From contig JBDRHL010000190.1 in assembly GCA_043816955.1 (NCBI GenBank), forward strand, positions 10,245-74,244: DNA of 64,000 nt, written 5' to 3'. Origin of the DNA: JBDRHL01 sp043816955 (GTDB taxonomy: Bacteria; Planctomycetota; Phycisphaerae; Sedimentisphaerales; CAYZTY01). Below are positions 1 through 8,752 of the stretch, one piece after another. Within the stretch, counting starts at the first letter, position 1. Each line of letters begins with the position of its first letter. The notes under the pieces were generated by a model. It was not told the DNA's origin. It searched no databases and worked only from the letters and a program-made list of their open reading frames with translations. Both the position numbers and the translations under genes were made by a program.

Positions 1-171
1 CAGGCTGACATCGGTTACTACAAGTGAAAACCTCTGTTTCTGAAGCTCGCCGACTGCTGCCTTTAGCGTCTCGGCGCCATGTGCTTCATATCCCTCAAGA
101 TTCAAAAACTCGCACAGCGACTCAAGGATTATCACGTCATCGTCAACCACAAGGATTCTTTTCTTTGCCAT
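1..171 (-). CDS. Response regulator, N-terminal part only
   Basis: The first 57 residues of a receiver-domain protein are visible; the rest lies beyond the window edge. The start reads MAKKRILVVDDDVIILES, with the acidic DDD cluster after the first beta strand. The phosphoacceptor Asp is in VVTDVSL near residue 54. Its ATG lies 2 bp after the stop of the upstream histidine kinase, so the two are almost certainly co-transcribed and form a cognate pair. The output domain cannot be seen, so the regulated process is unknown. Confidence 0.9.
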   Translation of the reverse strand, partial: MAKKRILVVDDDVIILESLCEFLNLEGYEAHGAETLKAAVGELQKQRFSLVVTDVSL

Positions 172-173
172 GC

Positions 174-1274
174 TCAGCCGCCTTTATCTGCAGTTTCCAG
201 CGTCTTTTCATCTGCAAGAGGAAGATAAACACTGAATATGCTCCCACCATGTTCAGCATTTTCGGCGGTAATCTTTCCCTTGTATTTTTCGATTATGTCC
301 CGGCATATTGCCAGACCAAGCCCGGTTCCCCTGCCTTGCTTCTTCGTCGTAAAGAAAGGCTCAAAAATAGCTTCTCTGTTCTCTGGCGCAAAGCTATGAC
401 CGGTATCGTGAAATTGAATTATGAGCATATTATCCTCGCTTCGTCGCGCCGATATCGTAAGTTTCCCGCCGCCGGGCATCGCATCGATTGCATTTTTCGT
501 TAAATTGCAGAACACCTGGAACAAATTGCCGCTGCGAACCGCTGGAAGAGCCGAACCATAGTTACGAACTATCTGGACGCCCGATTGTGATGCCTGCGAT
601 TCCATTGTATAAACAGCTTCATCGATGATCTTGTCAGCCTCGACATAATCAAATGAATAATAAGTGCTCCGTGAAAACTCCAGCAGCTCACCTATGATTT
701 GCACCATCCGCATCAGGCCTTTGCGACACTGTTGAAGATAATTCTGAGGCTTCTCGAGCCTATGCTGCTCGACTATTCGCAGTGCCAGGTTGATATATCG
801 CAGAATTCCATCCATAGGATTATTCAGTTCATGAGCAACCTTCGCTGCCAACTTGCCCACAGCCGCAAGACGCTCAATGTTGGCAAGTTCCTTTTCCATG
901 TTTACCTTTTCAGTCATATCGCTGATGACAAGAGCACCGCCGATTATTCCCTCGCTGCCGGTATTCTTTACCGGCGTGAAAGTTATAAACAAAAGATGTG
1001 TTTTTCCATTCAGGTTGTAACTTACGTTGTCAAACTGTCCGGCTTGGCCGCTGGTAAAACTATGGCGCAGTTCCTCAGTCCACTCACCCCATATTTCAGC
1101 TTCGGTCCCTGCCGCAAGAGACTCGTCAATGCTCTCCTGAATGCTGATCATCTCGTAAGCTTTCTCATTTGCTTCAATAACCCGCAGATCCTTATCACAG
1201 GCAATAATTCCTATCGGTAAGGATCGAATGATCGGCTCGCAGAGTTTTTTGAAGCTTACTCGAGAATCAGCCAT
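174..1274 (-). CDS. PAS-domain sensor histidine kinase (NtrB-like)
   Basis: This is a soluble sensor kinase of 366 residues. An N-terminal PAS domain spans roughly residues 15-130. A HisKA dimerisation domain follows, with the phosphoacceptor His in VAHELNNPMDGI. The HATPase domain shows the N box (NLTKNAIDAMPGGG), the G1 box (DTGHSF) and the F/G2 region (FEPFFTTKK...GTGLGLAI). The start at MADSRVSF was chosen because it leads straight into the PAS domain. An in-frame ATG 24 codons upstream would add a short hydrophobic stretch and cannot be excluded. It is paired with the receiver gene 2 bp downstream. The signal is unknown. Confidence 0.9.
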   Translation of the reverse strand: MADSRVSFKKLCEPIIRSLPIGIIACDKDLRVIEANEKAYEMISIQESIDESLAAGTEAEIWGEWTEELRHSFTSGQAGQFDNVSYNLNGKTHLLFITFTPVKNTGSEGIIGGALVISDMTEKVNMEKELANIERLAAVGKLAAKVAHELNNPMDGILRYINLALRIVEQHRLEKPQNYLQQCRKGLMRMVQIIGELLEFSRSTYYSFDYVEADKIIDEAVYTMESQASQSGVQIVRNYGSALPAVRSGNLFQVFCNLTKNAIDAMPGGGKLTISARRSEDNMLIIQFHDTGHSFAPENREAIFEPFFTTKKQGRGTGLGLAICRDIIEKYKGKITAENAEHGGSIFSVYLPLADEKTLETADKGG

Positions 1275-1758
1275 AATAGTAATTCTGAAAAGTCCAAAAG
1301 AGGAAAACTTTTGGGACAACTGAAATACCAAGACAACAATTAACATCTATGCACCACATTGTCAATAAGTTATGTTGAAAAAAAACAACGTTTATTGCCC
1401 TGCTTGAACTGGTGTTGTTAAAAACGGATCAGAATGTAGTTAATTTACTCTGCCACAAGTGGTTATATCCGGTTAAATACCCATAGAATATGCAATATTG
1501 CGTTTTTCCTGCCTCTGTTGCCGGTGCATTAGCTATGGCGGTGTTGCAAAGCGTAAACGTGTTTTACCTGGGAACAAGATCACTTACCCTTGCCGGATCG
1601 TCTGCTATCTCTAACTATTGTTCAGTTAAAAGGTTACACATGTTAAATTGGGCAGCCTCTGTAAATGCTCGCTTGGCACAGCCATTGCTCCTCAACCAAT
1701 ACGAAAGCTCACAGGATGTGGCGAGGCAGGGAGCATTGGAGGGACACTGAAAGAGGGT
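1275..1758. other. Intergenic region between divergent kinase and PilZ genes
   Basis: This 484-base gap holds no convincing gene. The 86-codon open frame at 1490-1750 lacks a ribosome site and any recognisable motif. Because a PilZ gene follows, I looked for the conserved core of a c-di-GMP riboswitch and did not find it. The last 30 bases contain the purine-rich AAAGAGGG that serves as ribosome site for the PilZ gene. Confidence 0.5.
1337..1365 (-). promoter_or_regulatory. Possible sigma70-type promoter of the sensor kinase gene
   Basis: On the minus strand there is TTGACA, a 17-base spacer and TAATTG, about 60 bases ahead of the kinase start at 1274. The -35 box is perfect but the -10 box is weak. 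If the in-frame upstream ATG at 1346 were used, this promoter would lie too close to it, which mildly supports the downstream start. Confidence 0.35.
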
Positions 1759-2106
1759 ATGGCGGAGAGACGAAAACACAGGAGGTTGCCAATCCGGTTA
1801 AACGTTTCGTGGCAAAGGATTGGTCCACACGGTCAGAGGTATTATTCAGGCCAAACAATCAATGTCAGCACGGGCGGACTGCTTCTGGAGACTGCTTCGT
1901 CTGAAATGAAGAAGGGAGACCTGGTAAATATCGAACTTTCAGTCCCGCCTACCGAAGGATTGCTTGAATACGGCGGCAGGGTCTCCAGTTTCGCCAAAAT
2001 TCTCAGGGTTGCTCCCAGTTGTCATTTGTTTGCCGGAAATGATCAGAATACTCAAAGATATGGTGTGGCTATGCGCTTCTGCCGAATGCCTAAACTGCAG
2101 ACCTGA
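1759..2106 (+). CDS. PilZ-domain protein
   Basis: This is a 115-residue stand-alone PilZ domain, a fold that typically binds cyclic di-GMP. The two ligand motifs are present: RRKHRRLP at residues 4-11 (the RxxxR motif) and NVSTGGLLLE near residue 37 (the D/NxSxxG motif). The start MAERRKHRR was chosen because AAAGAGGG lies just upstream and it leaves the RxxxR motif at the N-terminus, as usual in this family. It is probably a small effector or adaptor. Possible partners in this window are the HD-GYP phosphodiesterase and the pilus cluster at 36-46 kb, but that link is inference. Confidence 0.85.
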   Translation: MAERRKHRRLPIRLNVSWQRIGPHGQRYYSGQTINVSTGGLLLETASSEMKKGDLVNIELSVPPTEGLLEYGGRVSSFAKILRVAPSCHLFAGNDQNTQRYGVAMRFCRMPKLQT

Positions 2107-2163
2107 ATTGCGAGATAGCCGCTTTGCTTGACAATTCTGAAATTTCACGATAACATTACTCAC

Positions 2164-2976
2164 ATGATTCGTATTATTCTGGTCATGTTATTGGCGGGGT
2201 TCTCTGTGTTACTTTTCGGATGCAATGAAGCCCGAAAAAGCAGGAAAGACGTGATGTGGGAGCAGGTCAAACTTTCTCAGCTCAAGCCCGTTACCATACC
2301 CGCAGAGGCTGATACTCTCCAGAAAGTTATTGTCGATTTTCTTGTTCTGGAGTTTAAGATACCCGTCGAAAACTTCAATTCGCTAAACGCTTTAGCCGTC
2401 ATCCTGAGAACCTCGCAGCTTTCGTTCAAGGACAAGATCGCTTTTAGAGAGAACGGCTTTTCAGCAGGTGTAGGAAGAGATCAAATGTGGGATCGCGTCG
2501 CAAGAATTCTCCGCGATGCCGGTGCTCAACAGACCAAGGCCGCCACTATTCTGGTTGTCCGGGGACTAAGTGGAGACGTGGAAGTCCGCCGGCTTGCCGA
2601 AGAAAGGACTATATTCTACAGCTCACAAAACAGCCCGTTGAAAGGTTCTACTCTTGAACCCGGCAGTATAAGTCTGAATCTGGAAACCCTGCAGATACCC
2701 GATAAAAAAGGTGCCTGCAGCGTGATCGTTAAACCCGTTTACAGGCCGCAAACGAAGCAAGGGCTCCCCGTCGCGCAGGAACGAGCAAAAGCCGGGCAGC
2801 TGGAGTTCGACGCCATGGCCTTCCAGTTGATCATGAGCCCCGGCGATTTCGTGTTTCTCAAGCCTCAAAGATACCAGAAGCAGCAGATTACCCTCGATAG
2901 TCTGTTGTTTACTGATGCTGCTGCACCAGCCGCAGTAAAAACGTATCTGATAATCTGCCGCGGAATCAGCGAGTGA
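2164..2976 (+). CDS. Predicted lipoprotein of unknown function
   Basis: The protein has 270 residues. It starts with a typical signal peptide (MIRIILVMLLAGFSVLLFGC) ending in a plausible though non-ideal lipobox, LFGC, which suggests lipid anchoring after Cys20. I do not recognise the rest, a soluble domain of about 250 residues. The start was moved to the ATG directly before the hydrophobic segment. Its stop overlaps the start of the DUF362 gene (GTGA), so the two are translationally coupled. Confidence 0.65.
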   Translation: MIRIILVMLLAGFSVLLFGCNEARKSRKDVMWEQVKLSQLKPVTIPAEADTLQKVIVDFLVLEFKIPVENFNSLNALAVILRTSQLSFKDKIAFRENGFSAGVGRDQMWDRVARILRDAGAQQTKAATILVVRGLSGDVEVRRLAEERTIFYSSQNSPLKGSTLEPGSISLNLETLQIPDKKGACSVIVKPVYRPQTKQGLPVAQERAKAGQLEFDAMAFQLIMSPGDFVFLKPQRYQKQQITLDSLLFTDAAAPAAVKTYLIICRGISE

Positions 2977-3956
2977 ATTGTCAACACAAACAGAATCCGC
3001 AGGTTCATCTATGCCGCTGCACCGAATACAATCCTGGAACAATCAGCCGGGCAGTTCAGAATATTTTCAGCAGTCTTGGGGGCATTGAAAAATTTGTCAG
3101 CCCCGGCGATAGTGTCATGCTCAAACCGAATTTCATTGCCCCAAAATCACGTAGAAAAGCTGTCCAGACGGACCCACAGCTTATCCTGGAAGTCGCCAGG
3201 CTGTTGAAGGACTGTCGCGCAAGGCCGTTTGTCGCCGATTCCCCCGCCTGGTCAAACGCGTTTATCTGTGCAGAAAAACTACACCTTGTTGAACCATTAA
3301 AGAAGTTGGGTGTACCCCTCAGGCAGCTTGACAAACCGAGAAAATGCACTCTGTCCTCCGGAACTGTTGTGTATATCGGCTCAGCAGCGCTCGAAGCTGA
3401 CAAAATCATAAATCTGCCCAAGTTCAAAACACACCAGCAGCTTGTCGCAACTTTCGCGGTGAAGAACATGTTCGGCTGCTTAAGCGGCAAAGCCAAGGCA
3501 TTGTGGCATTTCAGAAAAGGTAAATCAGTTGATCAGTTCTGCGAGATGCTCATTGAGATATACCATCTGCTCAATCCCGTGATAACCATAATCGACGGCG
3601 TTATCGCTATGGACGGCAGGGGACCCATCAACGGCAAAACCTACCCGCTCGGCTGGCTTATTGCCGGGCTTGATCCAATTGCCTGCGAAACCGTCTGTGC
3701 CTGCCTGATAAATAAATCCCCTGAGGACTTTCCAATTATCCGCACCGCAAAAAGAATTGGGTTTGGAACATTCGACTCGGACCTTATCCATATCTCAGGA
3801 GACAGCTACACAGGCTTGGTAACGACCGACTTTGAGCTTCCTGAAATCATCCCCCTGCGTTTTAGCCTGCTGCGGGTCTGCAAAAGCGTAGCCAGGCAAA
3901 TTATTATGCTGGCAAAATCATCTCTGCCGAACAGGAATAACGAAGATGCCGCCTGA
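2973..3956 (+). CDS. DUF362 family protein
   Basis: This 327-residue protein matches the DUF362 family: VSPGDSVMLKPNF near residue 45, ADSPAW, INLPKFKTHQQ and KNMFGCLSGKAK, followed by a late IIDGVIAMDGRGP segment. Family members are often linked to Fe-S or redox proteins, but their biochemical role is not settled. No ferredoxin-type CxxCxxC motif is visible, so this is the stand-alone domain. The start is a GTG overlapping the lipoprotein stop. It sits 48 bases before tsaD in the same direction. Confidence 0.8.
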   Translation: MNCQHKQNPQVHLCRCTEYNPGTISRAVQNIFSSLGGIEKFVSPGDSVMLKPNFIAPKSRRKAVQTDPQLILEVARLLKDCRARPFVADSPAWSNAFICAEKLHLVEPLKKLGVPLRQLDKPRKCTLSSGTVVYIGSAALEADKIINLPKFKTHQQLVATFAVKNMFGCLSGKAKALWHFRKGKSVDQFCEMLIEIYHLLNPVITIIDGVIAMDGRGPINGKTYPLGWLIAGLDPIACETVCACLINKSPEDFPIIRTAKRIGFGTFDSDLIHISGDSYTGLVTTDFELPEIIPLRFSLLRVCKSVARQIIMLAKSSLPNRNNEDAA

Positions 3957-4004
3957 TTTTTCGTGAAAAGATTCTTTGCTCAGATTAAAATCTCTTTGGT
4001 TCTT

Positions 4005-5042
4005 ATGAAAAATAAAAATACGCCGATAAATATTCTGGGAATTGAGACAAGTTGTGACGAAACAGCCGCTGCCGTCGTCGCAGACGGACGTATCATAAAA
4101 TCCTCTGTTGTCGCATCTCAGGCGGATTTACACAGTAAGTATGGCGGCGTCGTTCCGGAAATTGCCTCGCGTGCTCACATAGAAAACCTTTATCAGGTGA
4201 TCTCGCAGGCTGTAGAGGACGCGAAAGTTACCAAAGACGACATCCACGCTGTCGCGGTGGCAAATCAGCCCGGCCTGACGATATCGCTGATCGTCGGCGT
4301 AACAGCCGCAAAAACTCTTGCCATGATGTGGGAAAAGCCGCTTATCGCGATAAACCATATTCATGCCCACCTGCAGTCAGCCATGCTTGAAGAAAAGCAA
4401 ATTGACCTGCCCGCCGTGGCGCTGGTTGTTTCGGGAGGCCATACAAGCCTGTACGATTGCCGGTCGCCGCTGTGCCTAAAGCTTCTTGGCTCCACTATCG
4501 ACGATGCCGCCGGCGAAGCGTTCGACAAGGTCGCGACAATGTTGAACCTGCCCTATCCCGGAGGGCCAAGCATCGAAAAAACCGCGGAATCAGGCAATCC
4601 AAAAGCCGTCAATTTTCCACGATCGATGCTCGGGCCTGATTCGCTGGATTTTTCTTTCAGCGGCATTAAAACTGCTGTTCTGTACCACTGCCAGGGGCAG
4701 GATATGAAGGGCCGGAACAAAGTCGGCTTCATGACCCGGCAGGAAATCGCCGATATCGCCGCGTCTTTTCAGGCAGCCGTCATAGATGTTCTCGTCAAAA
4801 AGACAGAAAGGGCCGCTGAAAAGATCAAGGCTGAAACAATTCTTCTTGGCGGCGGTGTCGCAGCCAACAATGTTCTCAGATCCGAATTGCAGAATCTGGC
4901 CAAAAATACCGGCAGAAAGCTCTTTGTTGCACCAAAACGCTATTGCACCGATAATGCTGTTATGATAGCTTCGCTGGCGTATCATAAATTCAATGCAGGT
5001 CTGTTTGAAGACCTGACACTGGATGTAAAGGCTGGTATTTGA
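4005..5042 (+). CDS. tsaD: tRNA N6-adenosine threonylcarbamoyltransferase TsaD
   Basis: TsaD transfers the threonylcarbamoyl group to A37 of ANN-decoding tRNAs (t6A), working with TsaB, TsaC and TsaE. The 345 residues carry the family marks: LGIETSCDETAAA at the N-terminus, the metal-binding HIHAHLQSA, SGGHTSLY, GGGVAANN and CTDNAVMIA at the end. The ATG at 4005 was preferred over a GTG 14 codons upstream because it leads directly into the conserved IETSCDE region. The stop overlaps the larB start (TGATG). TsaE is encoded at 46 kb in the same window. Confidence 0.96.
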   Translation: MKNKNTPINILGIETSCDETAAAVVADGRIIKSSVVASQADLHSKYGGVVPEIASRAHIENLYQVISQAVEDAKVTKDDIHAVAVANQPGLTISLIVGVTAAKTLAMMWEKPLIAINHIHAHLQSAMLEEKQIDLPAVALVVSGGHTSLYDCRSPLCLKLLGSTIDDAAGEAFDKVATMLNLPYPGGPSIEKTAESGNPKAVNFPRSMLGPDSLDFSFSGIKTAVLYHCQGQDMKGRNKVGFMTRQEIADIAASFQAAVIDVLVKKTERAAEKIKAETILLGGGVAANNVLRSELQNLAKNTGRKLFVAPKRYCTDNAVMIASLAYHKFNAGLFEDLTLDVKAGI

Positions 5043-5818
5043 TGGACCTCGAAAAACTGAAACAATTGCTGGCTGACGTCAGACAAGGCACCGTCGGTAT
5101 TGACCAGGCTGTCGAGCAGCTCCGGCACCTGCCCTTCGAACAGTTGGAATTTGCCAGTATCGATCATCACCGCCAGATCAGATGCGGCTTCCCAGAGGTC
5201 ATATACTGCCCCGGCAAAACTATCGATCAGATTATAGATATTTTTACAGTACTTGCGCAAAAAGGTAACAACATACTCGCTACCCGTGCAGAGCGCGACG
5301 TCTTTGATGCTCTTCGCAAAACCCGCAGATTCCCCGATGTTGTGTACGAAGAAAAGGCAAAGGCTGTAGTATTACGGCAAAAGGAAGTTAAACTTTCTGC
5401 AGGCTTTATTGCTGTAATTACCGCAGGTACCGCGGACATCCCCGTCGCAGAGGAAGCAAGGGTAACTGCGGAGGTAATGGGCCAGCAGGTCAAAGTTTTC
5501 CCTGATGTCGGTGTTGCCGGCCTGCATAGGTTGTTGGCGCATATCGGGACCCTTCAACAGGCAAATGTGATTATCGTTGTTGCCGGAATGGAAGGAGCTT
5601 TGCCCAGCGTCGTCGGCGGCATGGTCGACAGCCCCGTTATCGCCGTGCCGACAAGCGTCGGTTATGGTGCAAGCTTTGACGGCCTGGCGGCTCTTCTGAC
5701 TATGCTCAACAGTTGTGCTGCGGGAGTTACCGTGGTAAATATTGACAGCGGCTTCTCCGCTGGATACACTGCCGCAATAATAAACCAGAAAATCGAGGCC
5801 GGAAAATGCAGCCGATAA
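5042..5818 (+). CDS. larB: Nickel-pincer cofactor biosynthesis protein LarB
   Basis: LarB carboxylates and hydrolyses nicotinic acid adenine dinucleotide in the first step of nickel-pincer nucleotide synthesis. The 258-residue protein shows the PurE-like C-terminal region (AGTADIPVAEEA, VVAGMEGALPSVVGG, VIAVPTSVGYG) and the N-terminal segment HHRQIRCGFPEVIYC. It overlaps tsaD by one base and nnrD by 13 bases. Neither LarC nor LarE is visible in this window. LarB is also found without lactate racemase, so the enzyme served by the cofactor is unknown here. Confidence 0.93.
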   Translation: MDLEKLKQLLADVRQGTVGIDQAVEQLRHLPFEQLEFASIDHHRQIRCGFPEVIYCPGKTIDQIIDIFTVLAQKGNNILATRAERDVFDALRKTRRFPDVVYEEKAKAVVLRQKEVKLSAGFIAVITAGTADIPVAEEARVTAEVMGQQVKVFPDVGVAGLHRLLAHIGTLQQANVIIVVAGMEGALPSVVGGMVDSPVIAVPTSVGYGASFDGLAALLTMLNSCAAGVTVVNIDSGFSAGYTAAIINQKIEAGKCSR

Positions 5819-6666
5819 CACAAATCCCCAGCCTGCCGCCAAGAAGGAAAGATGCTCACAAAGGCGACTTTGGAAAAGTCTGTATTATCGCAGGAAGCGC
5901 CGGTATGGCTGGCGCTGCCGCTATCGCGGGACGCGCCGCCCTGCGAGCAGGATCAGGCCTGGTCAGAGTTGCTCTTCCACGCGAAATATTGCCCGTCGTC
6001 GCTTCAATCGAACCATGTTTTACCACAATTCCTCTTGCCGCGGACAAACAAGGCAGAATCGCTTCCAAAGCGGTTAATACCGTGCTTAACTTGATCCCTG
6101 ATAATGATGTCTTCGCATTCGGGCCCGGTGTCGGTATCGCACAGGGACCAAAAGATGTGCTTCTGACTCTGCTGGCACAGCCCGGCCTTCGCCTCATTAT
6201 CGACGCCGACGGCCTGAACAACCTGGCTGGAGTAAATGACTGGATAAAAATAAAAAAAGCGTCTGTTGTATTGACCCCTCATCCCGGTGAGATGAAACGG
6301 CTTTGGAATGCCGCGTTCAGAGATAAGCTTCCTTCGGAACGAGTCGAACAGGCTCTTCGGCTGGCACAGGCTGCAGAATCAGTAGTCGTCCTGAAAGGCG
6401 CCGGAACGGTTGTTACTGATGGTGAAAAACTCTATGTAAACACAACCGGCAACCCCGGTATGGCAACCGCTGGTGCAGGAGATGTACTTACCGGTGTCAT
6501 AACCTCCCTTGCAGGCCAGGGGCTCTCCACTCTTGACGCTGCTGTACTCGGCGTATATATCCATGGCTTGGCAGGAGACCTGGCAGCAAAAAAGTTCGGG
6601 CAGGCCGGTCTTATCGCAACGGACATAATCGATGAACTTGGCTCGGCATTTGCCGATCGTAATTGA
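5806..6666 (+). CDS. nnrD: ADP-dependent NAD(P)H-hydrate dehydratase
   Basis: This 286-residue enzyme of the YjeF C-terminal (CARKD) family repairs hydrated NAD(P)H by ADP-dependent dehydration. The family features are the KGDFGKVCIIAGS start, FGPGVG, LIIDADGLN, LTPHPGEMKRL, VVLKGAGTVV and the GNPGMATAGAGDVLTG phosphate/catalytic region. The YjeF_N epimerase domain is absent, so this is the stand-alone dehydratase. It overlaps larB by 13 bases; both act on nicotinamide-type nucleotides. Confidence 0.93.
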   Translation: MQPITQIPSLPPRRKDAHKGDFGKVCIIAGSAGMAGAAAIAGRAALRAGSGLVRVALPREILPVVASIEPCFTTIPLAADKQGRIASKAVNTVLNLIPDNDVFAFGPGVGIAQGPKDVLLTLLAQPGLRLIIDADGLNNLAGVNDWIKIKKASVVLTPHPGEMKRLWNAAFRDKLPSERVEQALRLAQAAESVVVLKGAGTVVTDGEKLYVNTTGNPGMATAGAGDVLTGVITSLAGQGLSTLDAAVLGVYIHGLAGDLAAKKFGQAGLIATDIIDELGSAFADRN

Positions 6667-6750
6667 AACTATCGAACAGCTTCAGGCCTGATTGTAACGC
6701 AGGTCCCGGGGCCGATTAAATTGTTAAACTTTTAGCTGTGAGGCTGTGAA

Positions 6751-7770
6751 ATGATTGTCGTAATGAAGCCGCATGCCGCTGAGGAACATATTCGTCACGT
6801 TGTGGAGCTGATTAACGAATATGGTCTCAAGGAACACATTATACGAGGTACTGACCGAACTGTCGTAGCATGTATCGGCGACAAGAGAACGGTTGATAAA
6901 GGTGCCATTGAAAATGCTCCTATGGTGGAAAGAGTTGTTCCAATCCTCGCTCCATACAAAATGGCTTCCACCGAGGTAAAAAAAGAGCCGACACAGGTTA
7001 GCGTTGGCCCGGAAAAGTTCCAATTCGGTTCAAAAAAAATCGGTATCATAGCAGGCCCATGTGCGGTGGAAAGCAAAGAAAGTCTCCTCAAGATAGCCCG
7101 GGTTGTAAAAGATGCAGGCTGTATCGGGCTCCGTGCGGGAGCCTATAAGCCCAGAACCAGCCCCTATGCATTCCAGGGGCTCGGGCTGGATGGTTTGAAA
7201 ATCCTCGCTGAAGCAAGAAAACAAACCAGCCTCGCAATCACAACGGAAGTAACAGGACTCGAACAGCTTGATGCTGTCGCCGAATATGCCGACATTATCC
7301 AGATCGGCGCCAGAAATATGCAGCATTATCCGCTCCTTGAAGCAGTCGGCAAGCTTGGCAGGCCTGTTCTGCTGAAACGTGGAATGAGCGCACATCTTGA
7401 TGAGCTTCTTCTCGCTGCTGAATACATAATCAAAAACGGAAATGAAAATGTTATCCTTTGCGAACGCGGAATAAGAACCTTTGAGAATTACGTGCGAAAC
7501 ACATTATCTCTTGCCGCCGTCGCTGAGCTGAAACAAAATACCCACCTGCCTGTTATTGTAGATCCGTCACATGGCACAGGACATGCACATCTTGTACCGG
7601 CGATGTGTAATGCCGCAATAGCAGCAGGTGCTGACGGCCTGTTGATTGAATGCCATTATGATCCGGAACACGCTCTTAGTGATGGGGCTCAATCTATAAC
7701 TCCACAGACTCTTGTGCAAGTCATGAATGTCCTTAAAAAAATCGCTGCCGCCGTTGGTCGTGAAATTTGA
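6751..7770 (+). CDS. aroF: 3-deoxy-7-phosphoheptulonate synthase (DAHP synthase, class I-beta)
   Basis: DAHP synthase joins phosphoenolpyruvate and erythrose 4-phosphate at the head of the shikimate pathway. The 339-residue protein has an N-terminal ferredoxin-like regulatory domain (residues 1-70, MIVVMKPHAAEEHI) and a barrel with IIAGPCAVES, RAGAYKPRTSPYAFQG, ITTEVT, LKRGM and VDPSHGTGH. This architecture is typical of the Thermotoga-like I-beta form, where the extra domain mediates feedback by aromatic amino acids. GAGG lies 8 bases before the ATG. An 84-base gap separates it from nnrD. Confidence 0.95.
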   Translation: MIVVMKPHAAEEHIRHVVELINEYGLKEHIIRGTDRTVVACIGDKRTVDKGAIENAPMVERVVPILAPYKMASTEVKKEPTQVSVGPEKFQFGSKKIGIIAGPCAVESKESLLKIARVVKDAGCIGLRAGAYKPRTSPYAFQGLGLDGLKILAEARKQTSLAITTEVTGLEQLDAVAEYADIIQIGARNMQHYPLLEAVGKLGRPVLLKRGMSAHLDELLLAAEYIIKNGNENVILCERGIRTFENYVRNTLSLAAVAELKQNTHLPVIVDPSHGTGHAHLVPAMCNAAIAAGADGLLIECHYDPEHALSDGAQSITPQTLVQVMNVLKKIAAAVGREI

Positions 7771-7812
7771 TTGGGTTCCCCGATCCTTCTTGTCATTTCC
7801 GGCAGCGGCCGG

Positions 7813-8493
7813 TCAAATCTCCCATTTCGGTGATTTCTTTACAAACTTGTTCTGGAGAATCATCCCGACAATCGTAGGTATGAACAGCAGTACAGGCAGA
7901 AACCATTTTTCATGAAGTGCCAGTTCCTGAACTTGTTCACTGGTTTGCGGGTGAAGATATAAGAGTGCCAGCCCACCGGCAATGATCAGTATACCGCCCT
8001 GCAGGCTTGTGAAGAGTATTACAGCAAACTTAAAGATTATGAATGAAATCATGCCGCCGGCGACAATTCCCACCAGCGCGCCTGCTATGATATATTCATT
8101 CGGCAGACCTACCGCATACCATATCGCTGCCGTGAGCAAACCGCCTGCCACAGCACCAAGAACGCTTACAGCCCATCGCATCAACGGAACTGCTACAGCC
8201 GCCGAGACTGCAAGACCTGCCACTCCCCCCCAGACCGTATAACCAATTCTGCTGCCGATGCCAATGCCTACAAACATACCAAGAAGCGCGAAATTGATGG
8301 TTACAAAAATCTTAAAAACACGCCAGCCGTAAACGAGGTAAACCGTCCCGAAAGATATAAATATCACCGCCTGAAGCCAGTTTAGAGATGTTATCTGGTT
8401 CCATGCGAAATTAATTACTTCGAGGGGTACTTCCACCTTTTGTTGTGCTTCCCCACTGGTAGTAGTCTCCGCAAGAAAAACTAGCCAATCCAT
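7813..8493 (-). CDS. Polytopic membrane protein of unknown function
   Basis: The protein has 226 residues with about seven predicted membrane segments rich in Gly, Ala and Ile, for example VIFISFGTVYLVYGW and VAGGMISFIIFKFAVILF. A short N-terminal stretch precedes them and a basic tail follows. The layout recalls small DUF4203-like membrane proteins, but I cannot assign a family with confidence. AAGGAG precedes the ATG by about 10 bases. The gene is convergent with aroF, 42 bases away. Confidence 0.7.
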   Translation of the reverse strand: MDWLVFLAETTTSGEAQQKVEVPLEVINFAWNQITSLNWLQAVIFISFGTVYLVYGWRVFKIFVTINFALLGMFVGIGIGSRIGYTVWGGVAGLAVSAAVAVPLMRWAVSVLGAVAGGLLTAAIWYAVGLPNEYIIAGALVGIVAGGMISFIIFKFAVILFTSLQGGILIIAGGLALLYLHPQTSEQVQELALHEKWFLPVLLFIPTIVGMILQNKFVKKSPKWEI

Positions 8494-8544
8494 TTGCTTT
8501 TGCTCCTTACTTTAACTGTTATGTCCATCTCAAAAACATAAACG

Positions 8545-8569
8545 TGCGGATGAGAGGACTCGAACCTCT
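8545..8569 (-). pseudogene. 3' end of a tRNA-Leu gene without the rest of the tRNA
   Basis: On the minus strand there is a perfect T arm (AGAGG, loop TTCGAGT, CCTCT) followed by CATCCGC and A, the 3' acceptor strand and discriminator of a tRNA. The acceptor sequence fits leucine tRNAs that begin GCGGATG. No D arm, anticodon arm or variable arm precedes it; the upstream sequence is AT-rich. Such a 3' fragment is what integration into a tRNA gene leaves at one end of an element, or what a deletion leaves. No integrase lies nearby. Confidence 0.7.
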
Positions 8570-8604
8570 GCTCAGCAATTCTGGAAAAAACATAACATTT
8601 TAAT

Positions 8605-8620
8605 ATATAAGTACTTATAT
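8605..8620. repeat. 16-base perfect palindrome
   Basis: ATATAAGTACTTATAT is a perfect palindrome in the AT-rich non-coding stretch between the tRNA fragment and the URO-D remnant. It could be a regulator site, or chance in AT-rich DNA. No gene start is close enough to decide. Confidence 0.4.
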
Positions 8621-8752
8621 CCTTGTGTTTTTTGAACATTAACAAGGTAGTAATACTATTATAAAACCGCGAGAAATGTCAAGTAAATTGCAGATATAAT
8701 CGTCCCAAAGATTGTGGGATAATTTTTAGAATATTCTCTAACCACACGCAGC

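Noticed and set aside
1490..1750. An 86-codon open frame before the PilZ gene
   Set aside because: It has no ribosome site and no recognisable domain, and its end overlaps the upstream region of the PilZ gene. Probably chance.
1620..1758. Possible c-di-GMP riboswitch before the PilZ gene
   Set aside because: The conserved aptamer core and the paired segments are absent; only an isolated GAAAG phrase is present.
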